Below, piece by piece: positions 10,806 through 24,000 of a DNA stretch of 64,000 nt (the first letter of the stretch is position 1; each line of letters starts with the position of its first letter). The position numbers and the translations under genes are program-made. This stretch comes from Pyxicephalus adspersus (lineage: Eukaryota; Chordata; Amphibia; Anura; Pyxicephalidae), in the NCBI RefSeq assembly GCF_032062135.1, contig NC_092859.1, positions 25,005,677 to 25,069,676 of the forward strand, written 5' to 3'. Under the pieces are notes generated by a model. The model was not told the origin of the DNA. It did not search any database and was given only the letters and a program-made list of their open reading frames with translations.

Positions 10806-13800
10806 CATCTTCATCTGAAAGAGAAAAAAGTTAAGTACAAGAATCACCTAACAATATATCATCCACATTTACTGCATTCCCTATCCCCATATATAATATA
10901 ATTTAGGCATATTTGAATTATGCCTATTATATCTAACTGCCCTGCTGATGGTCAGTTTTGTATTGCTGTATCATCTGTGGACACTTCATTCTTAATGAGA
11001 ATTATCGGTTGGTCAAAGCAGGCATATTAATGATTGATAAAAAAGTGTGCCCTTGCTAAAGCTACCTGAAAAAAAATGTTTCCAACTGAAATTAATTAGA
11101 TTGGGGTACTTATGATGAATGTAAGCCAAGCTAAATGTATAAGAAAACTAAATTTCAATTCAAGATGAAAACCTCACAGACTAGGGATTTACCTTAAAAA
11201 TTCGGGTTTGACAAATTTTGAACAAAATTTGAAAAACAACTGCTGAATTGAACCTGGCCAAATTTTACCAATGCCTACTTAGCTCCTGTGCAAGAAGTCA
11301 CTAGGACAACTGGAGAGGGTAAATCTTTTCCTCCAGGGACACAAACAGCATTAAAAAGTGGTGCTTCTAATCCTTTCTGCACACAACGATTTTGCTATAT
11401 ATGTAGGAAAATTTTACTCCTTAGCTTACCGTTGTGGCGTCATTTATTTGTTTTTGTTGCAGTTTTTATTCTATGTGTTTACTAAGTTAGGTGTATCAGG
11501 GAAGGCTGGGACATACAACACAAAGCCAGGTAACTGACTTCCAAGGCTGGGCACTGGTGCCAGTATAAACTCAAAAACTATACTCTACACTAAACGCAAA
11601 AGAGATCACAGCCGTTCTGTAAATAGAACTCAATCAATCACTTTCCAGGCGGCAAACTCTAAAGCTTATATGGCTTGTGCCTTTGAAATTGTCTACAGCA
11701 GGCAAAGGTACATGGCAACCCCAGAAAAATTAACTACAGGTCTCGCAATGCCATGTCAATTGCAATCCCTTCACTTTCTAAGATCTCTCTGTCTTACCCC
11801 ACCATTATCTGTGCTTTAGGTCTAATGTACGGAAAAGTATCAGAAAGTAAAGTATATACAAGTAAGTATATGTACTATATATAGTGGATATGCATGCAAT
11901 CAATATAATCTCAAATAACCTTTATCATGTTGATCATATTTCAAAAGTTATTTTCAAAAATGTGAAATGTGCAGCTTTTACTAAAATATTATCTGGTACC
12001 TTCTTCAGGTACTTCCTGGTGCAGGATGACTCTATTTGTTTCCAAACTGTGCTCTTGCATTGTCACCCTTTCACATGGGCTACACGCTACCAGTACTTTT
12101 TTCAACAATATATTACTGTCGCCACCATCAAGAAACCTACCCTGAGAAAATGAAATGCAGCAACCACTGGAGTGGAAATTACAGCAATGAAGCTAAAAGA
12201 GATCATCATGTTACAAAGGATGAAAAAATGTGAAAACAATGATTTCAATTAAAAAATGGCAAGTTCATGGCGCAAAATAAATGTCTTCCAATTAGGATTT
12301 ACATCTAAGTTAGCTGTTTAGGGAAGAAGCATCGGGAACAGCTGTCAGCTCCAACAAAAGAACTACAATTCTCCAGCTTTAATTAGGACATATTTTCCTT
12401 TAAACCAGGCCGTCTTCAAGGTGCAGCCTTCTTGATTCCTCTACTCCTTCCCTTGTACATAGCCAATTACCTGTGATTCACTGGATTTTATACTACAAAA
12501 AACATGCAAATATATTGCAGCATTGTTTATTACAGGTGCTTAGTCAGAATTATCACTTACACACCCTGCACTTGGGCTCGGTGTCACAGCCATAATTTAG
12601 TGAGTGCTAGTATGGTGACTTTGAAGTGTTAAAAGACACAAGGCCCGGAGGGACCAATTACTGGGAGCAGCTGTACATAGCCTGGAAAAAGTCCTGAATA
12701 GATAATATAATTGCAGTTGAGCCCACAGGCTCAGGTTTGGGTAAGACATACTGGCTGATTACCTATAGTCCCCACCTTCTCCAGGGCCCTAATTGACATT
12801 TGGCGGCCAAACTTCATATTTGCCTAAGACCCCATTTTGTCTAAAACAATCTCTGAGAGCCCAAAATGAGATGCCCAGGAAAACGTCAGCTTGTGTATAA
12901 AGCATAAAAACACCAAGCTGTATTGATTGACTATGATAATTTATATTAGTCACATTGAATGGGTTGATCAAATATGTTAAAATGTGCCCTATTTTTAAAA
13001 CTATTCCCATCCTTATGGATTCTGGGTAGACTTTTCAGAATTTGGATTGTGTCTGAGAATTTGTGCCCATTTGTGAAGTTAGGGTACTACTGATGATTAA
13101 CAATACCTGGTTCCTCATTGCTGTTCAAATTCATCCCAAAGGTATTCAAACGGTTGAGCTCTGATCACTCAAGTTCCTCCATGCCACATCATAATAGAGC
13201 TGACTTTGTATACAGGGGTGCAGTAATGTTGGAACAGAAGGGGCCATCCCCGAGCACAACTGTCTAAAATGTCGTTGTATGCTGTAGCACTAACAGTATC
13301 CTCCACTTAAAGCATCTGAACTTTCTTTTCTTTTTTGGCAGGGGGTGACATAATTTTGGCCATAAATTATACAGTATGTAACTTGCATAATACTATGTAA
13401 AGTGTTGGGTTGTTTTCCCAAGAATATCTAGCTATGGCAATGTCATATATACAGTGGAAACATTTTAAGGACAATGTGAACAACAGAAGTACATATTGTA
13501 GCCCATTGTTTTTTGTTATGGAGTCTGGAAAAATCAAATTAAAAAATAAATGCTTTGCACAATGATGTGTTTGCTTTTTCTGAAATATTGCAGCACATTC
13601 TATAGATTTGAGGTTAATGTTTTAGAATTTGGTGTCTTTAGGGATTTCCTGTGCTAACGCGTTTTCCATTTTTTAAAATGTCCTACAACGTGTGTAAAAA
13701 AAAAAAAAAAGTGTAACATATTACGGAAAACAACACCCAGACAATTTAAAGATTAACTCTGTGCTTACACTTAAAATAAAAAAAAAAAGGCATAGTAAAT

Positions 13801-16120
13801 ATGATGGCAAAGTTTAGGTTGATGTATACTTGGTTTACCATTTACATCTTTTATATAGCCTGGTAATTAAATGCACTTTTGATCAATTTTCCATATGATG
13901 GAGTCATATAAAATGATTTCAGATTTCCCTGCAGTTTCTGATGTTTCCATGTTCTCTATTGTGCATAAGTAACTATTCCAATCAGATAAGGATACCGCCA
14001 ACTTAAAAAGTCTGGGAAATGAAGAAATGGTCCTGTAGGTAATACTTTTTATATTTTCAGTATAAGTTTTTGTTGGTCTACCCTCTTTTTCTAGGTCCAG
14101 GCAAGTTGGTATGAAGGGGGGAGGGGAACTCCCTTAATTTTTAATATACCTGTGTATTATAGGTAACAAAGCAGGTGCTGCAGCAAGAGTGAGACTACAT
14201 CTTTCCAACACGCACTGAGGAGCCATCAAACAAGAGCTGAGGTTGGTCCCTGTGCAATGACAGCTCCTGCAGGAACAGGCTGCTATATTTAGCCCCCGAT
14301 CCAAAGATCTGCGTTTCCTGGATGTGTCTAATAAGGGTTTATTTTACCTAAAAATAATATTTTGTCAAAAAAGTAGCTAATTGTGCTGGGTCAGACCTTG
14401 ACTATTATTAGACCTTGCTATTAATACTCTGATAATCATTGGAGTAATATATTAACGGCTCTCTTTCTCTTCTATACCTCTATTTTCCTGAATACAAAAT
14501 GATATTAAATATCCATCAGAAAAAGTGTGAACCCAATTATAATGGGCACAGCAGTACGAGGATGTTGGGAACAAAAGGTATGTGGAGCCAAGAACTTGGT
14601 GCACAGCTCTCACCTAGAGCGTCTTTGAGAGGTTGTCAACTGGTTTAACTTTCCCACATGCTGATTGACAACCTTCTTGAATCTAAAACTACTACTTGTG
14701 CAGGAATGTTGGGAACCCCTCATAATGGGCACAGCTGATGTGCAAATCGTGTACACTTACCACAACTCCTCATACTGGACACAGTAGGGAGGTAGACTGT
14801 TGATTTAAACTCTTAAACAAGTACCAAACACTATAATAATAGGTTTGGGCTGACTGACCCTTTAAATGCCAAATCTTTAAGTCTGAATAGATGTTATTTT
14901 ATGACTCCTATGGTGTCAGTGTTTAATAACTGTAATGCTTTTTGCTGGTGGACCTGTGCAGACCTGTTCAGTGAATGCAGAAAACTCTGGGCAACTGGCT
15001 TCTGGCATTTTTCAGGGAATTTGAACTTAAGCACCTGATTAATATAATTTTGAGTCAGTTGTAATTCATGCTTTAAAATTTTAGTTTCATTGTAAATGAG
15101 TTTATCAGAGTTGAATATTGTATTTTTTCCTACCCATTGTTACATGGTTGGCCTATGCTCATGAATGGTATACAGGCTTTCTATAGTGGACCCATAAAAA
15201 GTACATTGCTTTCTTTCTGCTTTCTAATTTAAAAATAAACAGAACAAAAAATGAAAAATCTCTTTATATCTCTGTAAAAACCTCCTTATAAATGTAAATG
15301 AAATAATGACAAAAGCATCAGATGAATTTTGCCATTAGAGCACTGTGGGGCTGGCGATGCTGGTTTCCCTTATTTTGGAATAAGTATGCAGGTCAAGATA
15401 GTCAGAGGTCTTGTCTATAATGGAAACTAATGTGACAAGGCCCCTTTAGAAATTTTTTTACTTCCTGCTCTGCTGACAACGCTTTCACCCCACAGGTGGT
15501 GAAGAAAAACCCAGCTGTAACACCAACAGCAATACTTCCTAAAAGAGGTTCTAACCTTTTTCTATTCTACTAAGCAAAAGTATATTGCTGTTTCCCTGTT
15601 TTAGCTTTTCCCCTACTTCTTATCATGTATGATAATGTCACCAGGGTAAATCTCTCTAATGGAGACTCAGATAACAGTAAAAACATGGCATGGGTTTTAA
15701 TTGTTCTCCACTTTATCCAAAACAAAAAAAAAACATTTTAGTGTTTATACCCTTTGCTGAAATACAATAGAATATTGTTATTGCTGATGCAGATTTTTAG
15801 CATGTTTTATCAGGAAGCTCTGATTGGATCAGATCAGATCAATTGGATCAGATGTTTTTTTAGTAAACTCTGATTGGATCAGATCAATTTCAATGCCATA
15901 TGAAGATCAATTATTGATCAAGGGGAGTCAAGGCAGATGTAAATATTTCCTGGTTATTTTTGATATGCAAATAAAAATAGATTTACTCATAAATATTTCC
16001 TGGATTACATGCAAAAGCACTATGCTAAACACATTATTTTTTCTTACTGTTTTGTATTATGTCTAGCCCCTTTTTGTGCATGTCCTAACAGCAACAATAG
16101 TAGGCCATGCCTACACAATA

Positions 16121-16327
16121 GGCCTGATTTATGAAAGCTCTCCCAGGCTGGAGAAGATACACTTTCATCAGTATATCTGGGTGATCGGACAAACCTGGAA
16201 TGGATCTGGTCCAGGATTGAAAACATTTGCTAGCAAATTCGTTTTATGAAAAAGTTTGCTGGATCACCCAGGTTCACTGATGAAAGTGTATCTTCTCCAG
16301 CCTTGGAGAGCCTTTATAAATCAGGCC
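16121..16327. mobile_element. Foldback MITE, copy 1
   Basis: The left end 'ggcctgatttat' is mirrored by 'ataaatcaggcc' at the right. The arms share 'ctggagaagatacactttca' and its complement 'tgaaagtgtatcttctccag', with a short centre containing 'acatttgctagcaaatt'. A second copy lies at 46413-46627. There is no coding capacity. Confidence 0.75.
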
Positions 16328-16617
16328 CAATGTGTGCAGACATGGCCAACTGTAGTGTCCTTTCAGAGGTGCATGTGAAGCAGTGACAACCTGTAAAAGA
16401 AAAGTACCTAAACAAGGACCTTCATGGCAGGACCACCCGGTAATTTTTTAATAAAAAGGATTGAAAAAAAAAATCCTAAAATTACATTAATGCTTTACAG
16501 CTCATGAAAGATTTTAGTGATTTGGTTTAGAACACCTTGGGTAAAAAAAAAGCTATACAAATAATTGTAACCTGATAAAAAGCCACATTCACCCCGTGAA
16601 ATAAACTGCCAACTTAC

Positions 16618-16756
16618 TGCGGTTGACCGGATTCCCATCCGGGTAGTTAGCCAGCTGCAGGTAAATCGTCCACAGTCCCAGGAGGAGGATTGAAAACAGC
16701 AAGAGCAGCCAAAAATGTTTCTGCAGCATCCTTACTGGCAGCGGGCGAGCCCACAT
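16618..16756 (-). CDS. B4GALNT3: Beta-1,4-N-acetylgalactosaminyltransferase 3, first coding exon (partial gene)
   Basis: The exon encodes 46 residues plus one base and ends in a good donor (A|GTAAGT, minus strand). It shows a short basic cytoplasmic N-terminus, one membrane segment (about residues 17-35, LLLLFSILLLGLWTIYLQL) and a lumenal stem ending GNPVNR. Human B4GALNT3 as I remember it has the same plan, with GLWTLYL in the anchor and GNPLNRR at the exon end, and the same split-Arg junction. The family enzyme is a Golgi type II protein that adds GalNAc to GlcNAc-ended glycans (LacdiNAc); the catalytic part is outside the window. I chose the ATG at 16754-16756 (A at -3, G at +4). An in-frame ATG at 16793-16795 would add 13 residues. 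Its paralogue B4GALNT4 is less likely because the neighbours are CCDC77 and KDM5A. Confidence 0.72.
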
Positions 16757-17100
16757 ATTGGCCGCCCGCTTCCCATGCCCCCGTCTGTGCAGCATTGCGT
16801 TGGCAGGTCGCTCTTCTGGCCCACCGCTGACTCAGACTGGAGGTCATCACTTGTGTCCCACCATGACCAGCGTGGATTTCAAAGCAGCCTCTCCATAATC
16901 TCTGCAACAGGTGATATTGCGGTGAAAGTGGCCGAGTCGGTGGAGTCTGGTGTCGTGTTACGTTGCAGGAAAGGCGGAGGGCGCTCGGTAAAACGAGTTT
17001 CAGCTTTCAGGATGGTTCGCTGGAAGGTTATGAAATGCTGGCTAATTCCAAAAGCAAGTTTATGCTGAATAGTAAAAGAGACCGACAGCTTTGAGCTCTA
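16757..17100 (-). promoter_or_regulatory. B4GALNT3: Putative B4GALNT3 promoter and 5' leader
   Basis: Just upstream of exon 1 on the minus strand the base composition turns GC-richer with several CpGs (for example 'ggcggagggcgctcggtaaa' at about 16970-16990), unlike the AT-rich flanks. No TATA box or start site can be fixed by reading. The call is inferred from position and composition. Confidence 0.4.
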
Positions 17101-18004
17101 AGGAATTGGCTGTTTCTTCCTAGTATCACCTGTACACCTCACCTGTGCAACTCAGCCCCCGTTCACAGAAACTGTACCCTGCACTCTCTTCTCATTGCCA
17201 CTCGTCTGTCTTTCTCCCTCCTATTTCTATCGTCTTCTTGCCTTTTCAGCCCCCTGGGGATCAGCACCTCACTCCAAGGGAGGGGTGACTCTCTAACAGT
17301 AGTAGCCCCTCCCTGACTGTTTCCGTCAGTCTCCAGCCTAATGACACTGCTGTAACAGGCTTTGGAAGTCATTCATACCTGACAACGGCTGACAGATAAG
17401 ATACCTGGTGGGGAGGTGAAACAAAGGCTGGCTGAGAGTACAAATATTTAGTCACCTTGCCGTTGACCACTCGGGTCTGCCACCTGGCACAACTTGTCAA
17501 AATGTTTTAGGCTGGCCTTTTAAATGCTTTATTAACAAATAAAGTGGTCAAACATGAGACAAATTTTGTGCAATTTCAACTGCTTTTTATCCACCAAATA
17601 CAATTGTTATTGTTAAACTTAAGAAATCTACCATCCAAACATTCAATTGATTAGTAGATGGTAGATTGTGAAGAGAAAAATTATAATTCTATTGGTTAGT
17701 TCAATAAAGTATGTAAACCGTGTTTGAACTGAAATGGTAATAAAACAAAAAAAAAATATAGCAATCTGATTTTCTGCCACTTTTTTGTCATGCTAATTTT
17801 AATCCTATGCACCAACAGTCATTTATAGCTTCTTCTTTATGTCTTTGATATTTCGACAAAAAATTTAATTGAAAGTTCAAATATTTTATCGAATTGTCAT
17901 GAATATGGCAAGCTTTAGGAATGGGCCAAACTGAGACTTTTTAGATAGATAGAATTTTACTGACATTTTACTATTTTTGAAAAATGCATTGGAGATTGGG
18001 GGGT

Positions 18005-18024
18005 GGGGGGGGGGGGGGGGGGGG
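18005..18024 (+). repeat. G20 homopolymer
   Basis: Twenty consecutive G are preceded by 'ggggggt' (17998-18004). The tract could form a quadruplex, and it is a likely site of sequencing or assembly length error. Confidence 0.85.
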
Positions 18025-19514
18025 ATAAACTTTAAGATGTGAAGTGGTGGGTGGTGTTTGCAATAAATCTCAAATAACTTCCAAGAGGTTACAGAAGTTA
18101 AACCATCCTGAACCGGTTCTTGTGCTAAAGTCTGGATTCTCGATAATTTATATATTTTTCAAAAAAGGAAACAGTGAACACAAATAATGATAAAATAAAT
18201 TACAAATTTGTCCCAGATTTTTGTGCATTGAGCTGAGATGGGTTAAGGCAGCTCATTCATTTTTAATATTTTCTCAACACACAAAAAAACACACCTATAT
18301 TATTTTTGACAGACAACCACAAGGCAGGAAGTATTCACATCCATGCAAACTGGTGCAAATGAAAACATGTTACTGGATACAAATGATGAGATGGTATTTA
18401 AAACAAAATGCAGGACACATTACTCCCTAACAAATCCAGCCCAAAAAGTGTTCTTTTATACTTTTTCTTTTTTACATTTTGGATTGAGAGACAGATAACA
18501 ATAAAAGGGTCCTGAACCTTCCCATGGGAATTCCCATCCTGACACAAGGGTAAACTTTTGATACTTTTGTGGTATCTTAGACTTTTGAAGTCAGAATGAT
18601 TAGTTTTGTTGGTTTAGCATTTTTTACATTTTTAATCACCCAGTTAGGGTTGACATCTATTTCTAACATTTTTAATTTTAAAAAAACTTAAATTGGATAA
18701 AATAAAATTTAAACATAAATGTAATAATAAATCCAGCCAACATAGCTCATGAAAATAACATCATCAGCTTTGTCTGCAATATTTACCTTCAATCTAGAGT
18801 TTTCAGTGGTATTTTTTTCTGCCACTAGATGTTTCTGTTTGATTGCATCATTCAATCCCCTTGCATCAAACACAATTCAGATAGGACTGTGGAAGGAGTA
18901 GTAGTACAGCCACAACCTAATCTTTCCATCGTTGCTTTCTTCTTCAGCCAGCATGCTTCCTATCAGCACAGGAACTGGTTGTCTCTGCATGGCTACTTTC
19001 ACAAAGAGATCCCTCCATGACACTGGTTGAAAATCTGTGGCTTAGAATGACAAAGATCCATCTTGGATTAGCTGTGTACATAATGGCATTTCTAGTTTCA
19101 CAGATTACCTGGTATTTTTGTTTGACTTAAGTACATCGTAACAACAGTGGCTCCAATTCTGCCAACAATTCTACCTGCCAATGGGTACTTTTAAAGATAG
19201 CATTGGTCGCAATGCAAAGAAAACTCTTGGAGCTGGTTGTCAGAACCTGAAGTTCTAGCATAGATAGTAAAGTGCAGTGTTGGTATATGAAACACTGGGC
19301 TGATCAAACAACAGACAATCCCGAGGTTCATCTCTGCTGTGTGATGGTTCCCTGGTGACATCTAACATAAGGAACAAAGATGGTAAAGGTCAGGGAGACA
19401 GTAAGGTGGTGAGCGGGTGAAAGCCAAATGTGCACACACATAAGATGCCAGTTTTTGATGAATGAGTAGAGAAAAAAATTCAGGAAGCAACATATTTTGC
19501 TCCTATCCTATTCT

Positions 19515-20690
19515 CCTGTATTTTTCTTTTAATTTTTGGAATAAAGATTTTTAATAAACAGACACACGGTATGACTACAAAAATAACATTCACAAAATTG
19601 AGATTAGATTGAACCAACAGAAATACAATGGGGAGAATAAAATCCGTTGGGCCATAAAACTGGAAAGACTAATAACAATATAAAGATTGTGTAATAGTAG
19701 TTAACCACTCCAATGCCGCAACCTTAGAAGGCTTTACCGAATCTGAAACAATACAGAAGAGTCTTGGGTAATATTTGTTTAACTTTATAGAAGAGAACTG
19801 CAGGGCAATGTTAATGAGAATAGGATAAAGAGTAGAGGAAATGTATGAAAAAGTGAAAAAAAAAGGGGGGGGGGGAGCCCATGTTGGTCCCCCAGTTAGT
19901 AGAGAGCTACGGTTCAAGTCTCCGTTTCTCTAGCAATTGTGTTTATATACTTATCTGTGTACGAGAACTCCATCCAGCGAAACTGTTGCTGACCAAATGC
20001 CTCTCCCATGCCACGTAGGTCAGAGTTGAGGTCTTACATGGAATAAAGATCCTGAATTTTGGCAAACCATTGAGCCACTGTGGGTGCCCTTGACTGACGC
20101 CAGAATGCCAGGATACACGATTTGGCAGCATCCAATAAATGAATGAATTTAGATGAGTGGTATTGCTTCCTGTTAAAGTTGAGGAGGAAGAATCCAGGCT
20201 CAACTGAAGAATCGGGCTATTGAACGAACCTGTCTTCAGAATGGTGCAATCTTTGGGCACTCCCAAAAAATGTGAAGTAGTGTCCCACAGTTAGTCTCGC
20301 ATCTTTCGGAGGCTTCTCAAATTGAGTCTAGAAAGTTGGGGGTGCGGTACCATGGTATGTGGAGTTTGTAATTTGTCTCGGCATAACTGCAACTTATAGA
20401 AGAGGAGTGCGTAAAGTAGAACAGATCCAAGATTTGGTCCTGAGTGAGATGTGTACCAAGGTCACGCTTCCATTGTCTAATATAGTATGGGACAATCATG
20501 GATGAATGGAATAAGTCAACGCAGATAAGAGATATGACCTGTTTCGCTGGACCTGTTCCTAAGCAGTGTTGTTCAAAGGTGGTCAAGAAATGCCTGAATG
20601 ACAGTGGTGGTGGAAATCTGTGTAAAAAGTGGTGTAACTAGCGTATCTTCCAGAACCCAAAAGGATTGAGAAAAATCCGGCACAGGTCAC
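19515..20690 (-). pseudogene. Tx1/L1-like LINE, C-terminal part of ORF2, broken
   Basis: Read on the minus strand, two frames carry the region that follows the reverse transcriptase in Tx1/L1-type elements. About 20586-20317 holds TTFEQHCLGTGP and later ETNYKLHIPWYRTP; about 20266-19943 holds FIYWMLPNRVSWHSG and WLNGLPKFRI. The NYK-x(4)-WY-x-TP signature is characteristic of this LINE type. The frame is shifted near 20300 and no catalytic FADD-type motif is present, so it is a dead, 5'-truncated copy. The 3' end probably lies near 19515, in an A-rich stretch when read on the minus strand. Confidence 0.65.
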
Positions 20691-20756
20691 TCCGGTTGCC
20701 ACTAATGCCTGGAAGCCTTATTCTCCCGTTTAAAATTTACCTTTTCAATAGATTGA

Positions 20757-21009
20757 TTTTTCTGTCCCTCAAAGGGGCTTACAATTTAATGTCCCTACCA
20801 AAGTCTTTATTACAGTTTGAGGTCGATTTTGGGGGAGGCCAATTAATCTAACTGCATGTTTTTTTGGAATGTGGGAGGAAACAGTAGTACCCGGAGGAAA
20901 CCCACGCAAACACGGGGAGAACCTGCAAACTCCATGCAGTGTCCTGGCTGAGATTCGAACCTGGAACCTAGTGCTGCAAAGGCCAGAGTGCTAACCTCTG
21001 AGCACCATT
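20757..21009 (-). mobile_element. tRNA-derived SINE, copy 1 (tail missing)
   Basis: On the minus strand it starts with a tRNA-like head (A-box-like 'gctcagaggttagcactct', B box 'aggttcgaatctc' at 20950-20962). A conserved central part follows, 'ctccccgtgtttgcgtgggt', then 'cctcccacattcc'. It ends around 'agcccctttgagggacag' and lacks the LINE-like tail present in the copy at 41153-41495. Confidence 0.7.
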
Positions 21010-24000
21010 GAAATGACAACTGTCAGAAACCTTTGTAACAGAGAACCAATGAGCACGACTGGGACAGACTGGGACAGAGAGTTGTCATCCTAGAACAGAA
21101 AGTACTCGAAATTTTTTTTTTTTTTGTCTGGGATTATTTTATTCAAGCTGTAGTTTTCAAAATACTAAAAATTACTTTTGAAATGATACAAGAATTTATT
21201 GACTTACATTTAATTTAATATTGGTTATTTTATTAAGCAGTGAATTTGATATTCTCCTTGGTGGAGAATCAATTACTACTATTGACTCTCCATAGTTGGA
21301 AGCCTGGGTGGCAGACTGGAAACACCGGAGAACAATTGGGAGACAGGGACAATAGTGTTGTCACCCTATAACAGAATGTACCAACAAGGGCTTTTTTTGC
21401 AAGATCATGAGGGATTACCGTATTTTAATGAAAGCTACAGAATAATTAAACTGAAAGTAACTTTTAAATATCAATGCAATGTTAAAGTTAAAATAATCAG
21501 GAATGATCGTTGACCGTTCGTTTTCAAACGATAACTATTGCACGGGAGTACCTAGCATAAGGCTTTTCTTTCTACACCTTGCAAATCTGGTTGGAGATCT
21601 GGCTTAACCCTCACTCTTACACCATCCCCCCATCCATTCTGTGTGTGCCATATTGCACAGTTTTTCCAGGAGGTGTGACAGTTTTCTATGTACACAGAGC
21701 TAAGGAAAACTGGTTTGAGATGTTGAACACCTGCAATCTTATTGATCTGCCTCTGTCCCATGAGGCACCTTGCCGACACACCCAGAGCACATGTGCAGCT
21801 TCATAAACAGTTATTATTCTGTTGTGTGCAGCCAAGATATGAGATTGTAAAAAATAAACACTAGCCCAGATCAGCAGCACATAACTATTATCAGCGTGAT
21901 TTTATTTGCTTATTCAAATTGTCATTATTACAATTTGGTCAGATGCAATGTTTAATATGTTTGTAAGGTGGAGCTGCAGACGTAGTAGGAAACAGCCCAG
22001 TGATTATAGTGAAATCAATTTTATTTATTTTGGGCAGGTGTGTATGTGTGTGTGTATTTTATTTAGATCTTTTTAAAAGGTATTTGTGTATTTATTATAT
22101 AGCATTAGTCTACAAATACATGCCCAATAATTAGCGATGGAAAGGATCCTTCAATGAGCGCTGTGTAGCCTTATTTGTACTTTTTTTTCCCACTTGTTTT
22201 CTGTTCTTAAAAAAAATAAAATAAAAAAACGGCATAAAAATGGAGCCTATGGGAGCCATGGAGGTACACAAGGTGAAAAAAAGTTAAAGGAACTACCATA
22301 TCTAAACTTTCAATTTAAATCATCTAAATACATTCAAGCTATATAAAAGCAAAGGGTGTGCAAAAATCCTATAGGGTGTAACTATCACCTCTGCACTCAA
22401 AGGTGTCCTAAGACTGCTAATTGGGGCTGAATCATCCAGCAAGCTTGCAGTGTAATCTCAAATGCTGCTAATAACACTCCAGCCTTCTGTGAAGCCACAT
22501 CCCTACCAGGGGTGTAGTCATAAAAAAAAACATTGGGGGACAGTAATAGTGAAGGCTATCCATGGGGAGCGTGCATTCTTCCTATGTAAACGCCTGCGTG
22601 CCCATTCCCGAAAAAAGTGGAGGCACATCGTGCCCACCCCACTAGACCCCTGATCTAAGGAGTGTGGCCTTTCTGTCCCTGCCTCTTCTGAACCACGATT
22701 AGCCATTAGTTCAACTGCAAAAAGGCTTTACTGTTTTCTAATCAGACAGTGACTTTGTGGCAACAGCAATAGGTGGGATTACAGTGCAGCCATTAAGCAA
22801 ATACTAGTTAGGGTCTATTTTTTTTTCCTGGTGTGACCAGTTTAACTCCTGGAAGCATGAGTAGAAAAGTCTCTCCCCTTACAGCATGCTGGTGATAAAT
22901 ACCCTTGCTCTTGATTTGGAAACATTCAAAGCTCTCCACTCCATAGAGCACTGAGGATCACAGATCCTTGCTATGCCAGATCTGACATAGCAAGGGGTGT
23001 GGTGAATCTCTGCAGAGAGGCCATTGCTTTCACATAAAGATCATGGGTCATTTGCTGTAACATGCTGGCAGGGGACTTACGAAAGGATGTGGCTGCTTGC
23101 TAAAAAAAAATGTATTGTGAGACTTTGCACACATTTTGCTTCGATGCACTTGAATGATTTCTTAGAATTGGAACTAAAAATTAAGTTGGTCTTTACTTTT
23201 CTTGGATTTAGATTTTCTTTACAGATGACTGCACTCTAGATCAGATTCCATTGTCTAAAATCAAGTCATATGAAGAAAACAATGAACAATAGCTTAGCAA
23301 TGGAAGATCCTTTCTCTTGAGTGTTGGTGCCATTTCACCTTGACCTTGATCCACAGCAGACATTGGCTCACTTGGTAGACTGCACAGGAGGTATGCACAC
23401 ATACTGTATGAAGATAAGTTTGATAAGTTTTCGGAGTCATTGTTACCCAAGAGAAGAGCTAAAACAACAGAGAGCATGTTAAAGATTTTGGAAAACCATA
23501 CATCAGATACCACAGGATTGACACTGTAGGGAGGTGTTTGGGCCTTAAAACAGTTGAATATAATTGATGGTGCTTCAATGAACTAGCACCTTGCTGTCAA
23601 AAGACTAGGTGAATACCAGCCATATGTGAAGTCCAGGTATACTAACATTAATAATATAAGTGCTGCTGGTATAACTACCTGAAATGTGTATTTTGGTTTC
23701 ACTAGCCCCACAGCAGGAATAAAAACTGACCATAAGAGGCTATGCAGTGTGAACAAAGCACAAGTGTAGAATTTGTTTAAATCAAGCTTTGAATAAACTG
23801 ACTGATTTATAATAATAAATGCAAAAGGTAATAAATTAATAATTCTATTAAATATTAATATAATTATTATATAATTAATAATAATAAATGAGAAAAAAAA
23901 ACCCTGCATCAGGATAGAGCCATTTTTTGGGGATAAACCTGTTCAACGGTTTGTCAATAGAAATATACAAGCACATGGGAGCAACTGATTTAGGCATGAA

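Larger units (their letters stand above)
1..16617 (-). other. B4GALNT3: First intron of B4GALNT3 (continues past the left edge)
   Basis: This stretch lies 3' of the donor that ends B4GALNT3 exon 1 on the minus strand. I searched by eye for the second exon, which in human continues with a Tyr-Gly-Ser-Trp stretch, and found none, which fits the very long first intron of this gene in mammals. The DNA is AT-rich and non-coding. It carries the tandem repeats, foldbacks, L2-like fragments, MITEs and Tc1-like fossil listed separately. Between about 7.1-9.1 kb and 10.8-16.1 kb I see nothing beyond AT-rich unique-looking sequence and short simple repeats. That it is intronic is inferred from exon 1 and from gene order. 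Confidence 0.65.

Noticed and set aside
16618..16756. B4GALNT4 instead of B4GALNT3
   Set aside because: The anchor GLWTIYL and stem GNPVNR fit B4GALNT3, and so does the gene order; not excluded without the rest of the gene.
20750..21010. tRNA gene
   Set aside because: A and B box-like sequences are present, but there is no full cloverleaf; they are the head of a SINE that also occurs at 41153-41495.
23583..23909. 108-codon hydrophobic frame
   Set aside because: It is an AT-rich sequence giving Ile/Phe/Leu-rich chance translation; no homology or codon bias.
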